In this document: piece by piece, positions 17,860 to 27,775 of the stretch
Numbering within the stretch: the stretch's first letter is position 1
Layout: each line of letters opens with the position of its first letter
DNA from: Rheinheimera oceanensis
GTDB taxonomy: Bacteria; Pseudomonadota; Gammaproteobacteria; Enterobacterales; Alteromonadaceae
Direction of reading: 5' to 3'
Assembly (NCBI RefSeq): GCF_018831085.1
Contig: NZ_JAGPNM010000003.1
Span: forward strand, 62,001 to 126,000
DNA: 64,000 nt
Position numbers and translations under genes: made by a program
The notes under the pieces: model-generated
What the model was told of the DNA's origin: nothing
What the model saw: only the letters and a program-made list of their open reading frames with translations
Database searches by the model: none

Positions 17860-19002
17860 ATGAAACCAAAATTTGATTTTGCCACTCTGGCCGGTTTATT
17901 AACCTGGGCTCTGGTGTATAGCGTCAGCTGTTATCTGTTGCAAAAAACTGCACCCGGCCAAAACCAGTGGCTGGTGCATGCGCTTTTTGTCGCTTACGGT
18001 GGCCTGTTCTGGTTGCTGACGCGTGAGCATGGCACTTATGCACTGCGGGAGCGCTATGGCAAAGCTTTATTACTGCTGCAGTTGGCGGTAGCATTTGGCT
18101 TGCTGTGGCTTTTACCCAACCGCTATTTTGAGTTTTTATCCATTCTGACTATTATCTGGGCCGCAATGCTGCCTTTTATTATGCGTACCAGCCGTGCAGT
18201 GCTGCTGATAATAGTGGTAGTTGCCGGCTGGTACAGCCTGGTGGCATGGCAAAGTGGCAGCAGTACCTGGATTACTGCATTGCTGTATGGCAGCTTTCAT
18301 GTCTTTGCCGTGTTGGTGCAAAGTGCCAGCCGCGATGCCGAAGCTGCTAAAGATGAACTGGAGCAAAAGCATCAGCAACTGCTGGCAACCCAGCAATTGC
18401 TGCAAGGTGCGTCACGTCAGAGTGAACGAACCCGCATTGCCCGTAATTTGCACGATGTGGTAGGGCATCATTTAACTGCGCTAACCATTCAGCTGCAGGT
18501 TGCCAGCCATATCAGCGAAGGTGAAGCCAAAATGCAGATAGATAAATGCTATCAACTGGCAAAACTACTGCTATCAGATGTAAGAGAAGCCGTAAGTACC
18601 ATGCGTCAGTATGCTGGTGTAACCTTGCTGGATGCGATAACGCCGTTATTGGTGCTGCTGCCTGAGCGGCTTGAAGTAAAGCTACAGATCCCACCTGACA
18701 TTATGCTTAATGATTTACATCAGGCGCAGCATTTGCTGTGCATAGTGCAGGAAGCGATAAGCAATAGCCTGAAGCACAGCGGTGCCAGCCAGCTGCATCT
18801 TTCGGCCAGTGTAAAACAGCAGCAGCTACTTATTGTAATTTATGATAACGGCAGTTTGGCGCCAAACTGGCAGCCGGGCAATGGTATTAAAGGTATGCAG
18901 GAGCGGCTGGCTGAGTGTGGTGGGCACTTGCAACTGGATAAACAACAACAGGCCATTCTGCTTACTGTAACGCTGCCTTACATCGAGAATGAAAATGCAT
19001 AA
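17860..19002 (+). CDS. Sensor histidine kinase, NarL/DesK type
   Basis: The protein has 380 residues from the ATG at 17860 (no strong SD; the frame extends upstream only with a TTG at 17818). About five or six membrane helices (residues 8-165) form the sensor, followed by a coiled coil and a HisKA_3 dimerisation domain with phospho-accepting His198 (RNLHDVVGHH). The ATP-binding domain ends with GNGIKGMQERL at 340-350. The lack of a periplasmic domain, as in DesK, suggests it senses a membrane-linked signal. It overlaps the response-regulator gene. Confidence 0.88.
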   Translation: MKPKFDFATLAGLLTWALVYSVSCYLLQKTAPGQNQWLVHALFVAYGGLFWLLTREHGTYALRERYGKALLLLQLAVAFGLLWLLPNRYFEFLSILTIIWAAMLPFIMRTSRAVLLIIVVVAGWYSLVAWQSGSSTWITALLYGSFHVFAVLVQSASRDAEAAKDELEQKHQQLLATQQLLQGASRQSERTRIARNLHDVVGHHLTALTIQLQVASHISEGEAKMQIDKCYQLAKLLLSDVREAVSTMRQYAGVTLLDAITPLLVLLPERLEVKLQIPPDIMLNDLHQAQHLLCIVQEAISNSLKHSGASQLHLSASVKQQQLLIVIYDNGSLAPNWQPGNGIKGMQERLAECGGHLQLDKQQQAILLTVTLPYIENENA

Positions 19003-19639
19003 AGTGTTGCTGGTAGATGATCAGAAATTAATCCGCGATGGTATCGCCAGCCTGTTAGCCTTATCGGGAAAAGTAGCGGTTGTGGGCGAGTGCGTAGATG
19101 GCTCTGGCGTAGTAAATGCCTGTATGCAATTGCAACCAGATGTAATTTTGCTCGATTTATCAATGCCGGTGATGAATGGCGTGCAAACGCTGGCAGCATT
19201 GCAGCAGGCTGATATCAACATCCCGGTGTTAATTCTTACCACTTTTGATGAACATGAACTGGTACTAAAGAGTATTGCACTGGGCGCCCGTGGCTTTTTA
19301 CTAAAAGATGTATCGTTGGACACTTTAGTGCAGGCCATTGCTACTTTAGCGGCTGGCGGTAGCTGGTTTGCACCGAATATCACTGAACGTTTGCTGGGCA
19401 GTGTGCGCAGCAATAAAGCCAGCTTTGCTATGCCTGTGCAACTGGAGCCGCTAAGTGATAAAGAGTTAGAGATTTTGCAATTAATGGCGGCAGGCTACAG
19501 TAATAAAGAAATTGCCGCCGCGCTGTATAAATCGGAAGGTACTGTAAAAAACCAGTGCTCAGCTATTCTTGCCAAACTAGGCGTGCGGGATCGCACCCGG
19601 GCTGTATTGCTGGCACTGGAGCTTGGGTTAATTAGCTAG
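18989..19639 (+). CDS. LuxR/NarL-family response regulator
   Basis: The protein has 216 residues; the ATG at 18995 (two codons in) is an alternative start. The receiver domain has Asp10/Asp11 and phospho-acceptor Asp56 ([10 protein letters not shown]). A LuxR helix-turn-helix occupies about 145-205 ([35 protein letters not shown]). The start lies inside the kinase gene, so the pair is made together. Likely targets are its own promoter and the divergent membrane-protein/SDR operon through the repeat at 17788-17822. Confidence 0.9.
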   Translation: MKMHKVLLVDDQKLIRDGIASLLALSGKVAVVGECVDGSGVVNACMQLQPDVILLDLSMPVMNGVQTLAALQQADINIPVLILTTFDEHELVLKSIALGARGFLLKDVSLDTLVQAIATLAAGGSWFAPNITERLLGSVRSNKASFAMPVQLEPLSDKELEILQLMAAGYSNKEIAAALYKSEGTVKNQCSAILAKLGVRDRTRAVLLALELGLIS

Positions 19640-20652
19640 CCTTTATAGCCATTGGGGTTAGCCGATTGCCAGCGCCAGCTGTCACCAACCATGTCATCCA
19701 GTGTTTTTTCGGCCTGCCAGCCCAGCAGCATCTTGGCTTTCGTTGGCTCGGCGTAGCATACTGCGATATCACCGGCGCGGCGTGGTGCTATCTGGTAGGG
19801 CACAGCAATGTTGTTTACCTGGCTAAAGGCTTTTACCATATCCAATACACTGTAACCGGTGCCGGTACCAAGATTTATCGCTTCAATACCATTGTGCTGT
19901 TCCAGATACTGCAGGGCCTTCACATGGCCGCGGGCTAAGTCAACTACATGGATATAATCGCGCACGCCGGTACCGTCATGGGTGGCATAATCGTTGCCAA
20001 ATACGCTGAGTTTGTCGCGCTTACCAACGGCGACCTGGGAGATAAACGGCATCAGGTTATTAGGAATACCGTTAGGGTCTTCACCGATACGGCCGCTGTC
20101 GTGCGCCCCTACAGGGTTAAAGTAACGTAGCAGGGTAATACCCCAGTCGGGTTCGGCGCGTACTAAATCTTCCAGAATATGTTCGATCATCAATTTGCTC
20201 TGGCCATAAGGGTTAGTGGCTGAGCGCGGGGCAGTTTCCGGGATAGGCACTTGCTTAGCATCGCCGTATACGGTAGCAGATGAGCTAAACACCAGTTTTT
20301 TTACATTAAACTCCCGCATTACCCGGCACAGGGTTACGGTACCGGCAACATTGTTGTCGTAGTAGTGCAGTGGTATCTGGGTAGATTCACCCACCGCTTT
20401 TAGCCCGGCAAAGTGGATAACCGCGCTGATACTGTAGTCAGTAAACAGCTGGCGCAGTGCCTGCTCGTCACGGATATCGCCGTTAATACTAACAATACTT
20501 TTACCGCTAAGCTGCTCAACCCGTTGTAAAGCTGCGTCTGAGCTATTGCTAAAGTTGTCAAAACTCAGCACTTTGTAGCCCGCATTCAGCAGTTCCAGTG
20601 CGGTATGGCTGCCAATATAGCCAGCACCGCCGGTGAGTAAAATATGACTCAT
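19636..20652 (-). CDS. galE: UDP-glucose 4-epimerase
   Basis: The protein has 338 residues, the family norm. It interconverts UDP-glucose and UDP-galactose. The NAD-binding GGAGYIGSH is at 8-16, the catalytic Tyr and Lys are in NPYGQSK near residue 147, and [12 protein letters not shown] is typical of GalE. It converges on the response-regulator gene with a 4-base overlap of stop codons. No other gal gene is nearby, so it probably serves surface polysaccharide synthesis as much as galactose use. Confidence 0.94.
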   Translation of the reverse strand: MSHILLTGGAGYIGSHTALELLNAGYKVLSFDNFSNSSDAALQRVEQLSGKSIVSINGDIRDEQALRQLFTDYSISAVIHFAGLKAVGESTQIPLHYYDNNVAGTVTLCRVMREFNVKKLVFSSSATVYGDAKQVPIPETAPRSATNPYGQSKLMIEHILEDLVRAEPDWGITLLRYFNPVGAHDSGRIGEDPNGIPNNLMPFISQVAVGKRDKLSVFGNDYATHDGTGVRDYIHVVDLARGHVKALQYLEQHNGIEAINLGTGTGYSVLDMVKAFSQVNNIAVPYQIAPRRAGDIAVCYAEPTKAKMLLGWQAEKTLDDMVGDSWRWQSANPNGYKG

Positions 20653-20676
20653 GCTTGTCTCCTGATTTGTCGGGCC

Positions 20677-20976
20677 TTACGGCAATACTTTTTTAAACGG
20701 TTTTACCGTTGAGCGGGCGTAAACGCCTGCGGCCAGATACGGATCGGCATCTGCCCAGTGCTGTGCTTCAATTAATGAAGTAAATTCGGCAACGACCAAT
20801 GAGCCACTAAAGCCTGCGCTGCCCGGATCCAGGCTGTCGATGGCAGGCAAAGGCCCGGCCAATAGCAGGCGGCCTTCAGCTTTTAGTTGCTCTAAACGGG
20901 CCAGGTGTGCCGGGCGGGTAGCCAGGCGCTTATCTAAGCTGCCTGTAACATCTTCAGAGTAAATCATATAAAACAT
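20677..20976 (-). CDS. YciI-family protein
   Basis: The protein has 99 residues from the ATG at 20976, which has an AAGGA SD 8 bases upstream; the longer open frame to 21057 is not needed. The ferredoxin-like YciI fold is indicated by [22 protein letters not shown] and the closing [14 protein letters not shown]. The family contains a conserved His-Asp pair and is linked to dehalogenase-like or ligand-binding roles, but the bacterial function is unknown. It lies 24 bases upstream of galE on the same strand. Confidence 0.82.
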   Translation of the reverse strand: MFYMIYSEDVTGSLDKRLATRPAHLARLEQLKAEGRLLLAGPLPAIDSLDPGSAGFSGSLVVAEFTSLIEAQHWADADPYLAAGVYARSTVKPFKKVLP

Positions 20977-21175
20977 GGGTAAGTCCTTCTGCAGCACTGA
21001 TTTTAACTGGCGCACCTTAGCAGATCCTGAACGTTGTTCCAACGACATTAAACGCATCGGAGCAGTGCAGCACTAGGATTTGCCGCAGCAGCCTGTTAGC
21101 ATGCAGAGCGCTATAACAATAACCGGGCAAAACCCCGGCATTCTAATAAGAAAAATTCAGGGAGTCCGCGTAGCA

Positions 21176-22588
21176 ATGAAACGTGAACAATTCAGTTCCA
21201 GCCTGGGCTTTGTACTGGCAGCAGCCGGTTCAGCAGTAGGTATCGGTAATCTGGTCGCCTTTCCGGTAATGGCCAGTAAAAATGGCGGTGCCGCCTTTTT
21301 AATTATGTATGCCGTTTTTGTATTCTTTATCTGTTTGCCGGTAATGCTGGCCGAGATGAGCTTAGGCCGCCATACCCGGCAAAACCCGTTGGGTGCCTAC
21401 ACTGAAATCGGCCAAAACCGTGCATGGCGCACAGTTGGCTGGATGTCAGTTATTACGCCTTTTATGATTGGTGTGTTTTATCTGGTGATCACGGTATGGA
21501 TTTTTGGTTATCTGGCTAAATCGGTGATGGGGCAGTTAAACGAGCTTGCCGGGCCAGATAGTTTTGATGTGTTTATTAATAGCAACGAGCTGTTTATCTA
21601 TATGGCGGTTGTGATTGGCCTGACTTTTGCTATTTTGCAAGGTGGGGTAAAGCAAGGTATTGAGAAGGCTGCCCGGGTATTAATGCCAATGCTGTTTATT
21701 ATGCTGATAGCGCTGGTGATTTATGTGTTTACTCTGGATAACGCTATGTTGGGAGTGAAATTTTTCCTTATCCCGGACTTTGATAAGCTCACCGGTAAGG
21801 TACTAAACGGCGCGCTGGCGCAGGCATTTTTTTCACTGTCGCTGGCTATGGGTATTTTAATTACCTATGGCTCTTATATTCAGAAAAACAACAATATTGT
21901 ACAGGCCGGTAAAATGGTAGCCGGCCTGTCGGTACTGGTGGCCTGCTGTTCCGGTTTACTGATTTTGCCTGCGGTATTTTCGTTTAACCCGGATATTCAG
22001 TTAAGCGAATTATCCGAGTCCAGTATTGGCATGATTTTTATGTTTCTGCCAAAAATCTTTCTGGCGTTGCAGGCTGATATTGGTTATTTCGGGGCGTCTT
22101 TTATTGCCAGCTTTTTCTTTCTACTGGTGTTTTTTGCGGCGCTAACATCTTTGGTATCTATTATTGAAGTACCGGTATGCAGCTTAATGGATAGTAAAGG
22201 TGTCAGCCGCCGTGCTGCTTTGTATACTCTGGGCGGCGCTATGATTGTACTGTCAGTGATTTCAGCGCTGTCGTTTGGCCGGGTAGAGCTGTTTAGCAAC
22301 CTGTTAAGCTACGGTGGCGTAAATAAATCGTTTTTTGCACTGGTATATGACATCTTCTACGAAACCATACTGCCGCTTAATGGTTTCCTGTTATGCCTGT
22401 TCGTCATTTACCGCTGGAAGAAGCATAATCTGGACGCGGAGATCAGCCAGGGTAACAGTACTTTTGCCGGTTCGGTATTGCAAAAATACGTTAATTTTTC
22501 GCTGGGTACCTTTATTCCGCTAATTCTGGCGGTGATTTTTGTTAATACGGTATCCACCATATTTTTTGGTAAAAACCTGTTGTTTTAA
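21176..22588 (+). CDS. Sodium-dependent transporter, neurotransmitter:sodium symporter (SNF) family
   Basis: The protein has 470 residues from the ATG at 21176 (GGGAG about 12 bases before); the frame upstream to 21080 lacks a family match. About eleven membrane helices are seen. Helix 1 carries AAAGSAVGIGNLVAFP, the unwound sodium/substrate-binding segment of LeuT-fold symporters, and GGAAFLIMY begins helix 2. These carriers import amino acids with Na+. The substrate cannot be assigned. A bidirectional terminator follows. Confidence 0.9.
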   Translation: MKREQFSSSLGFVLAAAGSAVGIGNLVAFPVMASKNGGAAFLIMYAVFVFFICLPVMLAEMSLGRHTRQNPLGAYTEIGQNRAWRTVGWMSVITPFMIGVFYLVITVWIFGYLAKSVMGQLNELAGPDSFDVFINSNELFIYMAVVIGLTFAILQGGVKQGIEKAARVLMPMLFIMLIALVIYVFTLDNAMLGVKFFLIPDFDKLTGKVLNGALAQAFFSLSLAMGILITYGSYIQKNNNIVQAGKMVAGLSVLVACCSGLLILPAVFSFNPDIQLSELSESSIGMIFMFLPKIFLALQADIGYFGASFIASFFFLLVFFAALTSLVSIIEVPVCSLMDSKGVSRRAALYTLGGAMIVLSVISALSFGRVELFSNLLSYGGVNKSFFALVYDIFYETILPLNGFLLCLFVIYRWKKHNLDAEISQGNSTFAGSVLQKYVNFSLGTFIPLILAVIFVNTVSTIFFGKNLLF

Positions 22589-22604
22589 GCTAACGGCAGA
22601 TATG

Positions 22605-22633
22605 AAAAAGGCAGCGAACCCGCTGCCTTTTTT
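22605..22633. terminator. Bidirectional terminator between the symporter gene and proS
   Basis: The hairpin AAAAAGGCAGCG/CGCTGCCTTTTT (22605-22616, 22621-22632) has a four-base loop and A/T runs on both sides. It can end both the plus-strand symporter transcript and the minus-strand proS transcript. Confidence 0.9.
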
Positions 22634-22649
22634 GCATATAAAGTGGAAG

Positions 22650-24377
22650 TTATTTTGCCAGTTTCTGTTGCATGGCAGCAACCACGGCCGGGATATCGAG
22701 CATTTCTTTCTCACCGCTACGGCGGTTTTTGTATTCCACCTGCTGGTTGTCGAGGTTACGCTCACCAATAACGATGCTGTGTGGAATACCCATCAGCTCC
22801 ATATCGGCAAACATTACGCCCGGGCGCTCTTTACGGTCGTCGAACAGCACTTCAAAGCCCGCCGCTGTCAGCTCGTTATACAAACGCACTGTGGCTTCTT
22901 CAATGCGCACTGATTTGTGCATATTCATTGGTATTAAGGCAATTTGAAACGGCGCTATTGCATCAGGCCAGATAATGCCGTATTCATCGTTGTTCTGCTC
23001 AATAGCGGCAGCGATAATACGTGACACACCCACACCATAACAGCCCATAGTCATGATCTGGTGTTTGCCTTCTTCGTTCAGTACACCGGCTTTTAACGCT
23101 TGTGAGTAGCGCTCGCCTAACTGGAAAATATGGCCGACTTCAATACCACGTTTAACCACCAGTTTGCCTTTACCGCACGGGCTGGCATCACCTTCAACGA
23201 TATTGCGTAAATCTGCCACGCTGTAATCTTTAATATCACGGTCCCAGTTAACGCCGGTTAAGTGATAACCATCTTTGTTGGCGCCACAGATAAAATCGCT
23301 AAGATGTGCGGCGCTGCGATCAACAATAACCGGAATGGGCATCGCAACCGGGCCCAGTGAGCCAGGGCCAGCGCCAATAGCCGCACGGATTTCTTCCTCG
23401 CTGGCAAATACCAGTGGGCTTTGCACTTGCGGTAGCTTTTCAGCTTTAATTTCGTTTAGCTCGTGATCGCCCCGCAGTACCAGGGCCACCAGTGTTTGCG
23501 GCGCTTTATCATCGGTTTTAGCAGCGTAAACAATCAGGGTTTTGCTTACCCGCGCCATATCCTGCTGTAACAAGGCAGCGACATCGGCCACAGTTTTTGC
23601 ATTAGGGGTGGCTACTTCGGCTAATTGCTGCGTGGCTGCTGCACGTTCCCCTTGTGGTGCTACGGCTTCGGCCATTTCTATATTAGCGGCATAATCGCTT
23701 TCATCTGAAAAGGCGATAGCGTCTTCTCCGGATGCTGCCAGCACATGAAACTCATGCGACATACTGCCGCCGATAGCCCCTGTGTCGGCCAGTACCGGGC
23801 GGAAGTCTAACCCTAAACGGGTGAAAATATTACAATATGCCTGATACATGGCATTGTAGGTTTGTTGCAGGCTGTCCTGGCTTAAATGAAAGGAGTAAGC
23901 ATCTTTCATCAGAAATTCACGCGCGCGCATCACGCCAAAACGTGGGCGGCGCTCGTCACGGAATTTGGTCTGAATTTGATACAGGTTCAAAGGTAGCTGC
24001 TTGTAGCTGGTAATTTCGCGGCGAACCAGATCTGTTATCACTTCTTCATGCGTTGGCCCCAGCACAAAATCACGGGTGTGACGGTCTTTAAAACGCAGTA
24101 GCTCAGCGTCCATTTTATCCCAGCGGCCAGATTCCTGCCATAACTCAGCCGGTTGCACCATTGGCATTAATACTTCAATGGCGCCGGCCTTATTCATTTC
24201 TTCGCGGACGATCTGCTCTACCTTACGCAGCACCCGCACGCCGGTAGGTAAGTAGGTGTACATGCCTGAGGCAACACGGCGGATCATGCCGGCGCGCAAC
24301 ATTAACTTGTGGCTGATCACTTCAGCATCGGCTGGTGTTTCTTTGATGGTGGATAGTAAGTACTGACTGCTGCGCAT
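22650..24377 (-). CDS. proS: Prolyl-tRNA synthetase
   Basis: The protein has 575 residues, the bacterial-type length. Class II motifs are present (motif 2 around [23 protein letters not shown], shown here only in part; motif 3 [10 protein letters not shown]). Between motifs 2 and 3 lies the INS editing domain (about 225-400) that removes alanine from tRNA-Pro. The C-terminal anticodon domain includes [11 protein letters not shown]. It is alone on its strand between two terminators. Confidence 0.97.
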   Translation of the reverse strand: MRSSQYLLSTIKETPADAEVISHKLMLRAGMIRRVASGMYTYLPTGVRVLRKVEQIVREEMNKAGAIEVLMPMVQPAELWQESGRWDKMDAELLRFKDRHTRDFVLGPTHEEVITDLVRREITSYKQLPLNLYQIQTKFRDERRPRFGVMRAREFLMKDAYSFHLSQDSLQQTYNAMYQAYCNIFTRLGLDFRPVLADTGAIGGSMSHEFHVLAASGEDAIAFSDESDYAANIEMAEAVAPQGERAAATQQLAEVATPNAKTVADVAALLQQDMARVSKTLIVYAAKTDDKAPQTLVALVLRGDHELNEIKAEKLPQVQSPLVFASEEEIRAAIGAGPGSLGPVAMPIPVIVDRSAAHLSDFICGANKDGYHLTGVNWDRDIKDYSVADLRNIVEGDASPCGKGKLVVKRGIEVGHIFQLGERYSQALKAGVLNEEGKHQIMTMGCYGVGVSRIIAAAIEQNNDEYGIIWPDAIAPFQIALIPMNMHKSVRIEEATVRLYNELTAAGFEVLFDDRKERPGVMFADMELMGIPHSIVIGERNLDNQQVEYKNRRSGEKEMLDIPAVVAAMQQKLAK

Positions 24378-24397
24378 CGTAATTCCGTATTGGTGCT

Positions 24398-24428
24398 AAA
24401 AAATTGCCGCCATTCTAGCAAGGCGGCA
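24398..24428 (-). terminator. Terminator after the Kelch gene
   Basis: On the minus strand TGCCGCC (24428-24422) pairs with GGCGGCA (24411-24405) around a 10-base loop and is followed by six T (24403-24398). It separates the trmO-Kelch transcript from proS. Confidence 0.75.
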
Positions 24429-24437
24429 GGGGCAATT

Positions 24438-25505
24438 CTATTGGAGTTTTATCGGGTGTTTAATCAGTTTGCTGCTAACTTGCTGGCCGCTTGTCATGCC
24501 ACCTACTGAATAAATCTCGCCATCTATCTCTACCAGACTTCTTAAATCCATTACTGCAGTGGTGTCAGCGGCTTTAAGCCAGCGTTTTTCTGCGGGTGAA
24601 AATAGCCACACTTTATTGTCCGGCTCTGAGGCTGCGCCATTATAGCCAATGCCATTATAACTATAGGGGTTAGTACTGCCGCCAATAAATACCAGCATAT
24701 CTTTGCCGTCTACCCTGGTATTAATGCCAGCCATGCGATACCTTGCTGTGCCGGTAGGATGATCAATAAGGCGCCAGTCAATCTGGTTAGCATTGCTACC
24801 CACAGTGCCTAAATAGCAGGCTGGCTCACTTTTGTACTCGCGTTTTTTATCAGCATAATACTCAAGTGCCACCCCATCGCAGATCAGCATTTGATTACCG
24901 GCCATGGCACCGGCTAAACCAAACACAGGCTTGCCGGGAAAGGGCGTAGCCTGCGACCAGCGCTGGGTAAAGTTATCAAAAACCTGCACCAGATTTACAT
25001 TGCCATGGTCACTCCAGCCGCTAACCAGATAGATATAGCGGTTTTGATAGGTTAACGCTACGGCATCGCCTACCGGTACCGGGATGTCATTTAATTTGGT
25101 GTAACGGCGGGTAACCGGATCCAGCCGGTAGCTGTCATTGGCGGTTTGTTCACTGCCATCAGCATTTGCAGTAAAACCACCAAAAACGAAAAAGTTGTTA
25201 TTAAGTGCCACTGCACTGGCTGCAACCCGGCCACTTAACTTTTGTGTGCTTGGTACTGCAGGCAAACTTTGCCAGCCGAACTCTCCGACAGTATGCATCC
25301 AAACTTTGTTATGCATATCGTTGTGTTGTTTGCCCGGGCCCAGACCCATAAAGCTGGCAATATAGGTTTTACCCCGCACAGTAGTACTGGCAACGGCGTT
25401 ATTGCTTACCGGCTCGGGTAAGTCGGGCAGGGTGGTTGCGGATACGGCAACACAGGTTGCTGCAGCTGCCACACTACTCAGGTAGCTGATGGATTTCAGT
25501 AACAT
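24438..25505 (-). CDS. Exported Kelch-repeat protein (NanM-like beta-propeller)
   Basis: The protein has 355 residues with a signal peptide (hydrophobic 8-22, likely cut after VSA). Repeated blocks such as NNFFVFGGF, RYIYLVSGW, DMLVFIGGS and GEIYSVGGM are Kelch blades, giving a propeller similar in outline to sialic acid mutarotase NanM. No sialic acid genes are nearby, so that function is not supported. The start (SD GGAG) lies 32 bases inside the end of trmO, an unusually long overlap suggesting translational coupling. Confidence 0.78.
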   Translation of the reverse strand: MLLKSISYLSSVAAAATCVAVSATTLPDLPEPVSNNAVASTTVRGKTYIASFMGLGPGKQHNDMHNKVWMHTVGEFGWQSLPAVPSTQKLSGRVAASAVALNNNFFVFGGFTANADGSEQTANDSYRLDPVTRRYTKLNDIPVPVGDAVALTYQNRYIYLVSGWSDHGNVNLVQVFDNFTQRWSQATPFPGKPVFGLAGAMAGNQMLICDGVALEYYADKKREYKSEPACYLGTVGSNANQIDWRLIDHPTGTARYRMAGINTRVDGKDMLVFIGGSTNPYSYNGIGYNGAASEPDNKVWLFSPAEKRWLKAADTTAVMDLRSLVEIDGEIYSVGGMTSGQQVSSKLIKHPIKLQ

Positions 25506-26184
25506 GGTTATGTTCTCCGTTCACGGTCCATTTAATATTGTAGTTATACAGTGTCATACCATAATGTTGTTCACCGTCGCGTTGTTTTTTATAAGACGGC
25601 CTGGGGTCTTGCTTTAACACTTTATCGATAAATATTTGTAAATCAGGGTATTGGGTTTGCTTTTGGCAAAATGCGCTGGCGGCTTCGCTAAAACTGACGG
25701 TCATAGCTGTTTGCGGTGCTGCATCGGCAAAACCTCCTGCGGCGTCAGGTAATGCGTCTGAGTATGGCAAATAGGGTTTAATATCCACCACCGGGGTGCC
25801 ATCAAGCAGGTCTATGCCACTTAGTTTCAGCATCAGTTTACCGTTTTTGCGCTCAACGCCTTCCAGCTTTACTACCGATAACCCTATCGGATTAGGCCTG
25901 AAAGTCGCACGGGTAGCAAATACGCCTTTGCGGGCATTACCTCCCAGGCGGGGGGGGCGCACCATCGGCGACCAGCCTTTATCTGCTGTTTCGTGAAATA
26001 CAAACAGTAGCCACAAGTGGCTGAAGCTGTCTATACCGCGCAAAATGGCCTCATCGCTGTAATCGCTTTCCAGCACCAGATAGCCGGTAGCTTCAGGGAT
26101 CAGGCCGGGCTGGCGCGGAATAGCAAATTTTTGCTTGTAGGGTGATTGAATATAACCCACCACATTAAACTGATAAGACGCCAT
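25474..26184 (-). CDS. trmO: tRNA (adenine(37)-N6)-methyltransferase
   Basis: The protein has 236 residues from the ATG at 26184, which has a GGAG SD 5 bases away; an upstream in-frame start at 26208 is less likely. TrmO methylates t6A37 of threonine tRNAs to m6t6A using S-adenosylmethionine. The YaeB/TsaA beta-barrel domain is clear: GYIQSPYKQKFAIPRQPGL, FATRATFRPNPIGLSVVKL and DLLDGTPVVDIKPYLPY. The C-terminal domain (about 155-236) has DPRPSYKKQRDGEQHYGMTL, also typical. It leads a two-gene unit with the Kelch gene. Confidence 0.93.
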   Translation of the reverse strand: MASYQFNVVGYIQSPYKQKFAIPRQPGLIPEATGYLVLESDYSDEAILRGIDSFSHLWLLFVFHETADKGWSPMVRPPRLGGNARKGVFATRATFRPNPIGLSVVKLEGVERKNGKLMLKLSGIDLLDGTPVVDIKPYLPYSDALPDAAGGFADAAPQTAMTVSFSEAASAFCQKQTQYPDLQIFIDKVLKQDPRPSYKKQRDGEQHYGMTLYNYNIKWTVNGEHNHVTEIHQLPE

Positions 26185-26337
26185 AGACTCCAAAGCTATA
26201 CTGATCAAACCCGACTGCGGGTATTATGCGGTTTTTTGTCGAAACAACAAGTTAAGCAGGACGTCTAAATGTCTTTGACGCTGCAGGCCAAGATGCGGTA
26301 AAACAACAGCTGGATTAAAAAACAACAGATGTGAGAT

Positions 26338-27171
26338 ATGGAACGCAAAATTTTATTAACGGAATGCCCCGACTCTAAAGGTCTTATCGCGCAGATCACC
26401 AATATTTGCTACAAACATCAGCTGAATATCATCCGCAATACCGAGTATGTTGACCCGGTAAGCGGCCGGTTTTATATGCGCACAGAACTCGAAGGCGTAT
26501 TTAACGACGCCACCTTGTTGTTTGATTTAGACAGAGCCTTACCGCCGGGGTCTGAGCGTAGCCTGGTCAGCCAGCGGGCGAAACGGGTGGTAGTGCTGGT
26601 AACCAAAGAAGCGCATTGCCTTGGCGACATTTTAATTAAGGTATTTGATGGCTCGCTGGCGTTGGATATTGCCGCCGTAGTAGGAAATTATCCCGGGCTG
26701 GAGCAATTAGCAGCCCGTTTTGATTTACCTTACCATTATGTTTGTCACAAAGGTTTAAGCCGCACCGAGCATGAAGCAGCCTTGCTGGAGGTAATAAAAC
26801 CTTACCAGCCTGAATATCTGGTACTGGCTAAATTTATGCGTATTTTAACGCCGGCTTTTGTAGCTCAGTTTCCGGAAAAAATTATTAATATCCATCACAG
26901 CTTTTTACCGGCGTTTATTGGCGCTAACCCTTACCAGCAGGCATTTGAGCGCGGGGTGAAAATTATTGGCGCTACAGCGCACTTTGTAAATGACCACCTG
27001 GATGAGGGGCCTATTATTCAACAAATGGTTGCACCGGTGGATCATAACTTCAGTGCTGAGGATATGGCCAGAGCCGGGCGTGATGTAGAAAAAGCCGCCT
27101 TAAGCAAAGCGTTGCAACTGGTGGTAGAAGACAGGGTGTTTGTGCATGGTAATAAAACCGTCATTTTGTAG
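26338..27171 (+). CDS. purU: Formyltetrahydrofolate deformylase
   Basis: The protein has 277 residues. It hydrolyses 10-formyl-THF to THF and formate, supplying formate for PurT and balancing one-carbon units. An N-terminal ACT domain (1-80), expected to sense Met/Gly, is followed by a formyltransferase-fold domain. The catalytic triad residues can be seen in INIHHSFLPAF (Asn, His) and HFVNDHLDEGPII (Asp). It is a single gene, divergent from trmO. Confidence 0.95.
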   Translation: MERKILLTECPDSKGLIAQITNICYKHQLNIIRNTEYVDPVSGRFYMRTELEGVFNDATLLFDLDRALPPGSERSLVSQRAKRVVVLVTKEAHCLGDILIKVFDGSLALDIAAVVGNYPGLEQLAARFDLPYHYVCHKGLSRTEHEAALLEVIKPYQPEYLVLAKFMRILTPAFVAQFPEKIINIHHSFLPAFIGANPYQQAFERGVKIIGATAHFVNDHLDEGPIIQQMVAPVDHNFSAEDMARAGRDVEKAALSKALQLVVEDRVFVHGNKTVIL

Positions 27172-27238
27172 CCGCAGGTTTTACATTACAGCGGTTTTCT
27201 CTGATACTTGGCTGACAGTCATTTCTGAGTAATACAAT

Positions 27239-27775
27239 ATGAGCCGTATCTTTTTAAGTATGCTGTTACTATGTGGTGTTTCTGCATTATGTGCGGCTGA
27301 ACAGGCTACGCTTCATCCAAAGCTTGAACCGTTAAGGCCATACCTAAACCAATATTGGCAAGGCGATTTAAGCCAGCCAGGAGCCGATACTAAGGTAATT
27401 GATCGCTCGCTGTGGAGCCGCGCGTTAAATGGTCAGGCTATAAAAACGGTGCATTCGGTTAATGACGGCCAGTATGGTGGTGAGTCATTTATTTTCTGGG
27501 ATGAATCAAAGCAAAGTCTGGCATATTACTATTTCACCACCGCGGGTTTTTATACCCATGGCACTATGCAGTTTGATGCTCAGATAGGACAGATTATCGC
27601 TGTGGAACAAGTAGAAAATAACCAAAATGGTATTACTGAAGTAAAGTCTTTCAGCCGTATTATGCCGGATGGCAAAATGGAAGTGAAATCCAGCTATTTG
27701 CAAAATGGCAACTGGGTGGATGGCCACAGCGCCACCTATCAGCCGGTGGCGCAGCAGCAAATTATTTTTAAATAG
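27239..27775 (+). CDS. Exported protein of unknown function
   Basis: The protein has 178 residues with a signal peptide (FLSMLLLCGVSALCAA) and then a soluble domain rich in aromatic residues, with YYYFTTAGFYTHGTM and EVKSFSRIMPDGKMEVKSS suggesting a beta-sandwich or lipocalin-like barrel. I do not recognise the family with certainty. It follows purU by 67 bases and ends exactly where the convergent carbonic anhydrase gene ends, with no spacer between the stop codons. Confidence 0.65.
   Translation: MSRIFLSMLLLCGVSALCAAEQATLHPKLEPLRPYLNQYWQGDLSQPGADTKVIDRSLWSRALNGQAIKTVHSVNDGQYGGESFIFWDESKQSLAYYYFTTAGFYTHGTMQFDAQIGQIIAVEQVENNQNGITEVKSFSRIMPDGKMEVKSSYLQNGNWVDGHSATYQPVAQQQIIFK

Noticed and set aside
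24438..25505. Naming the Kelch protein NanM.
   Set aside because: Only the propeller repeats agree; there are no sialic acid genes nearby and other Kelch proteins look alike.
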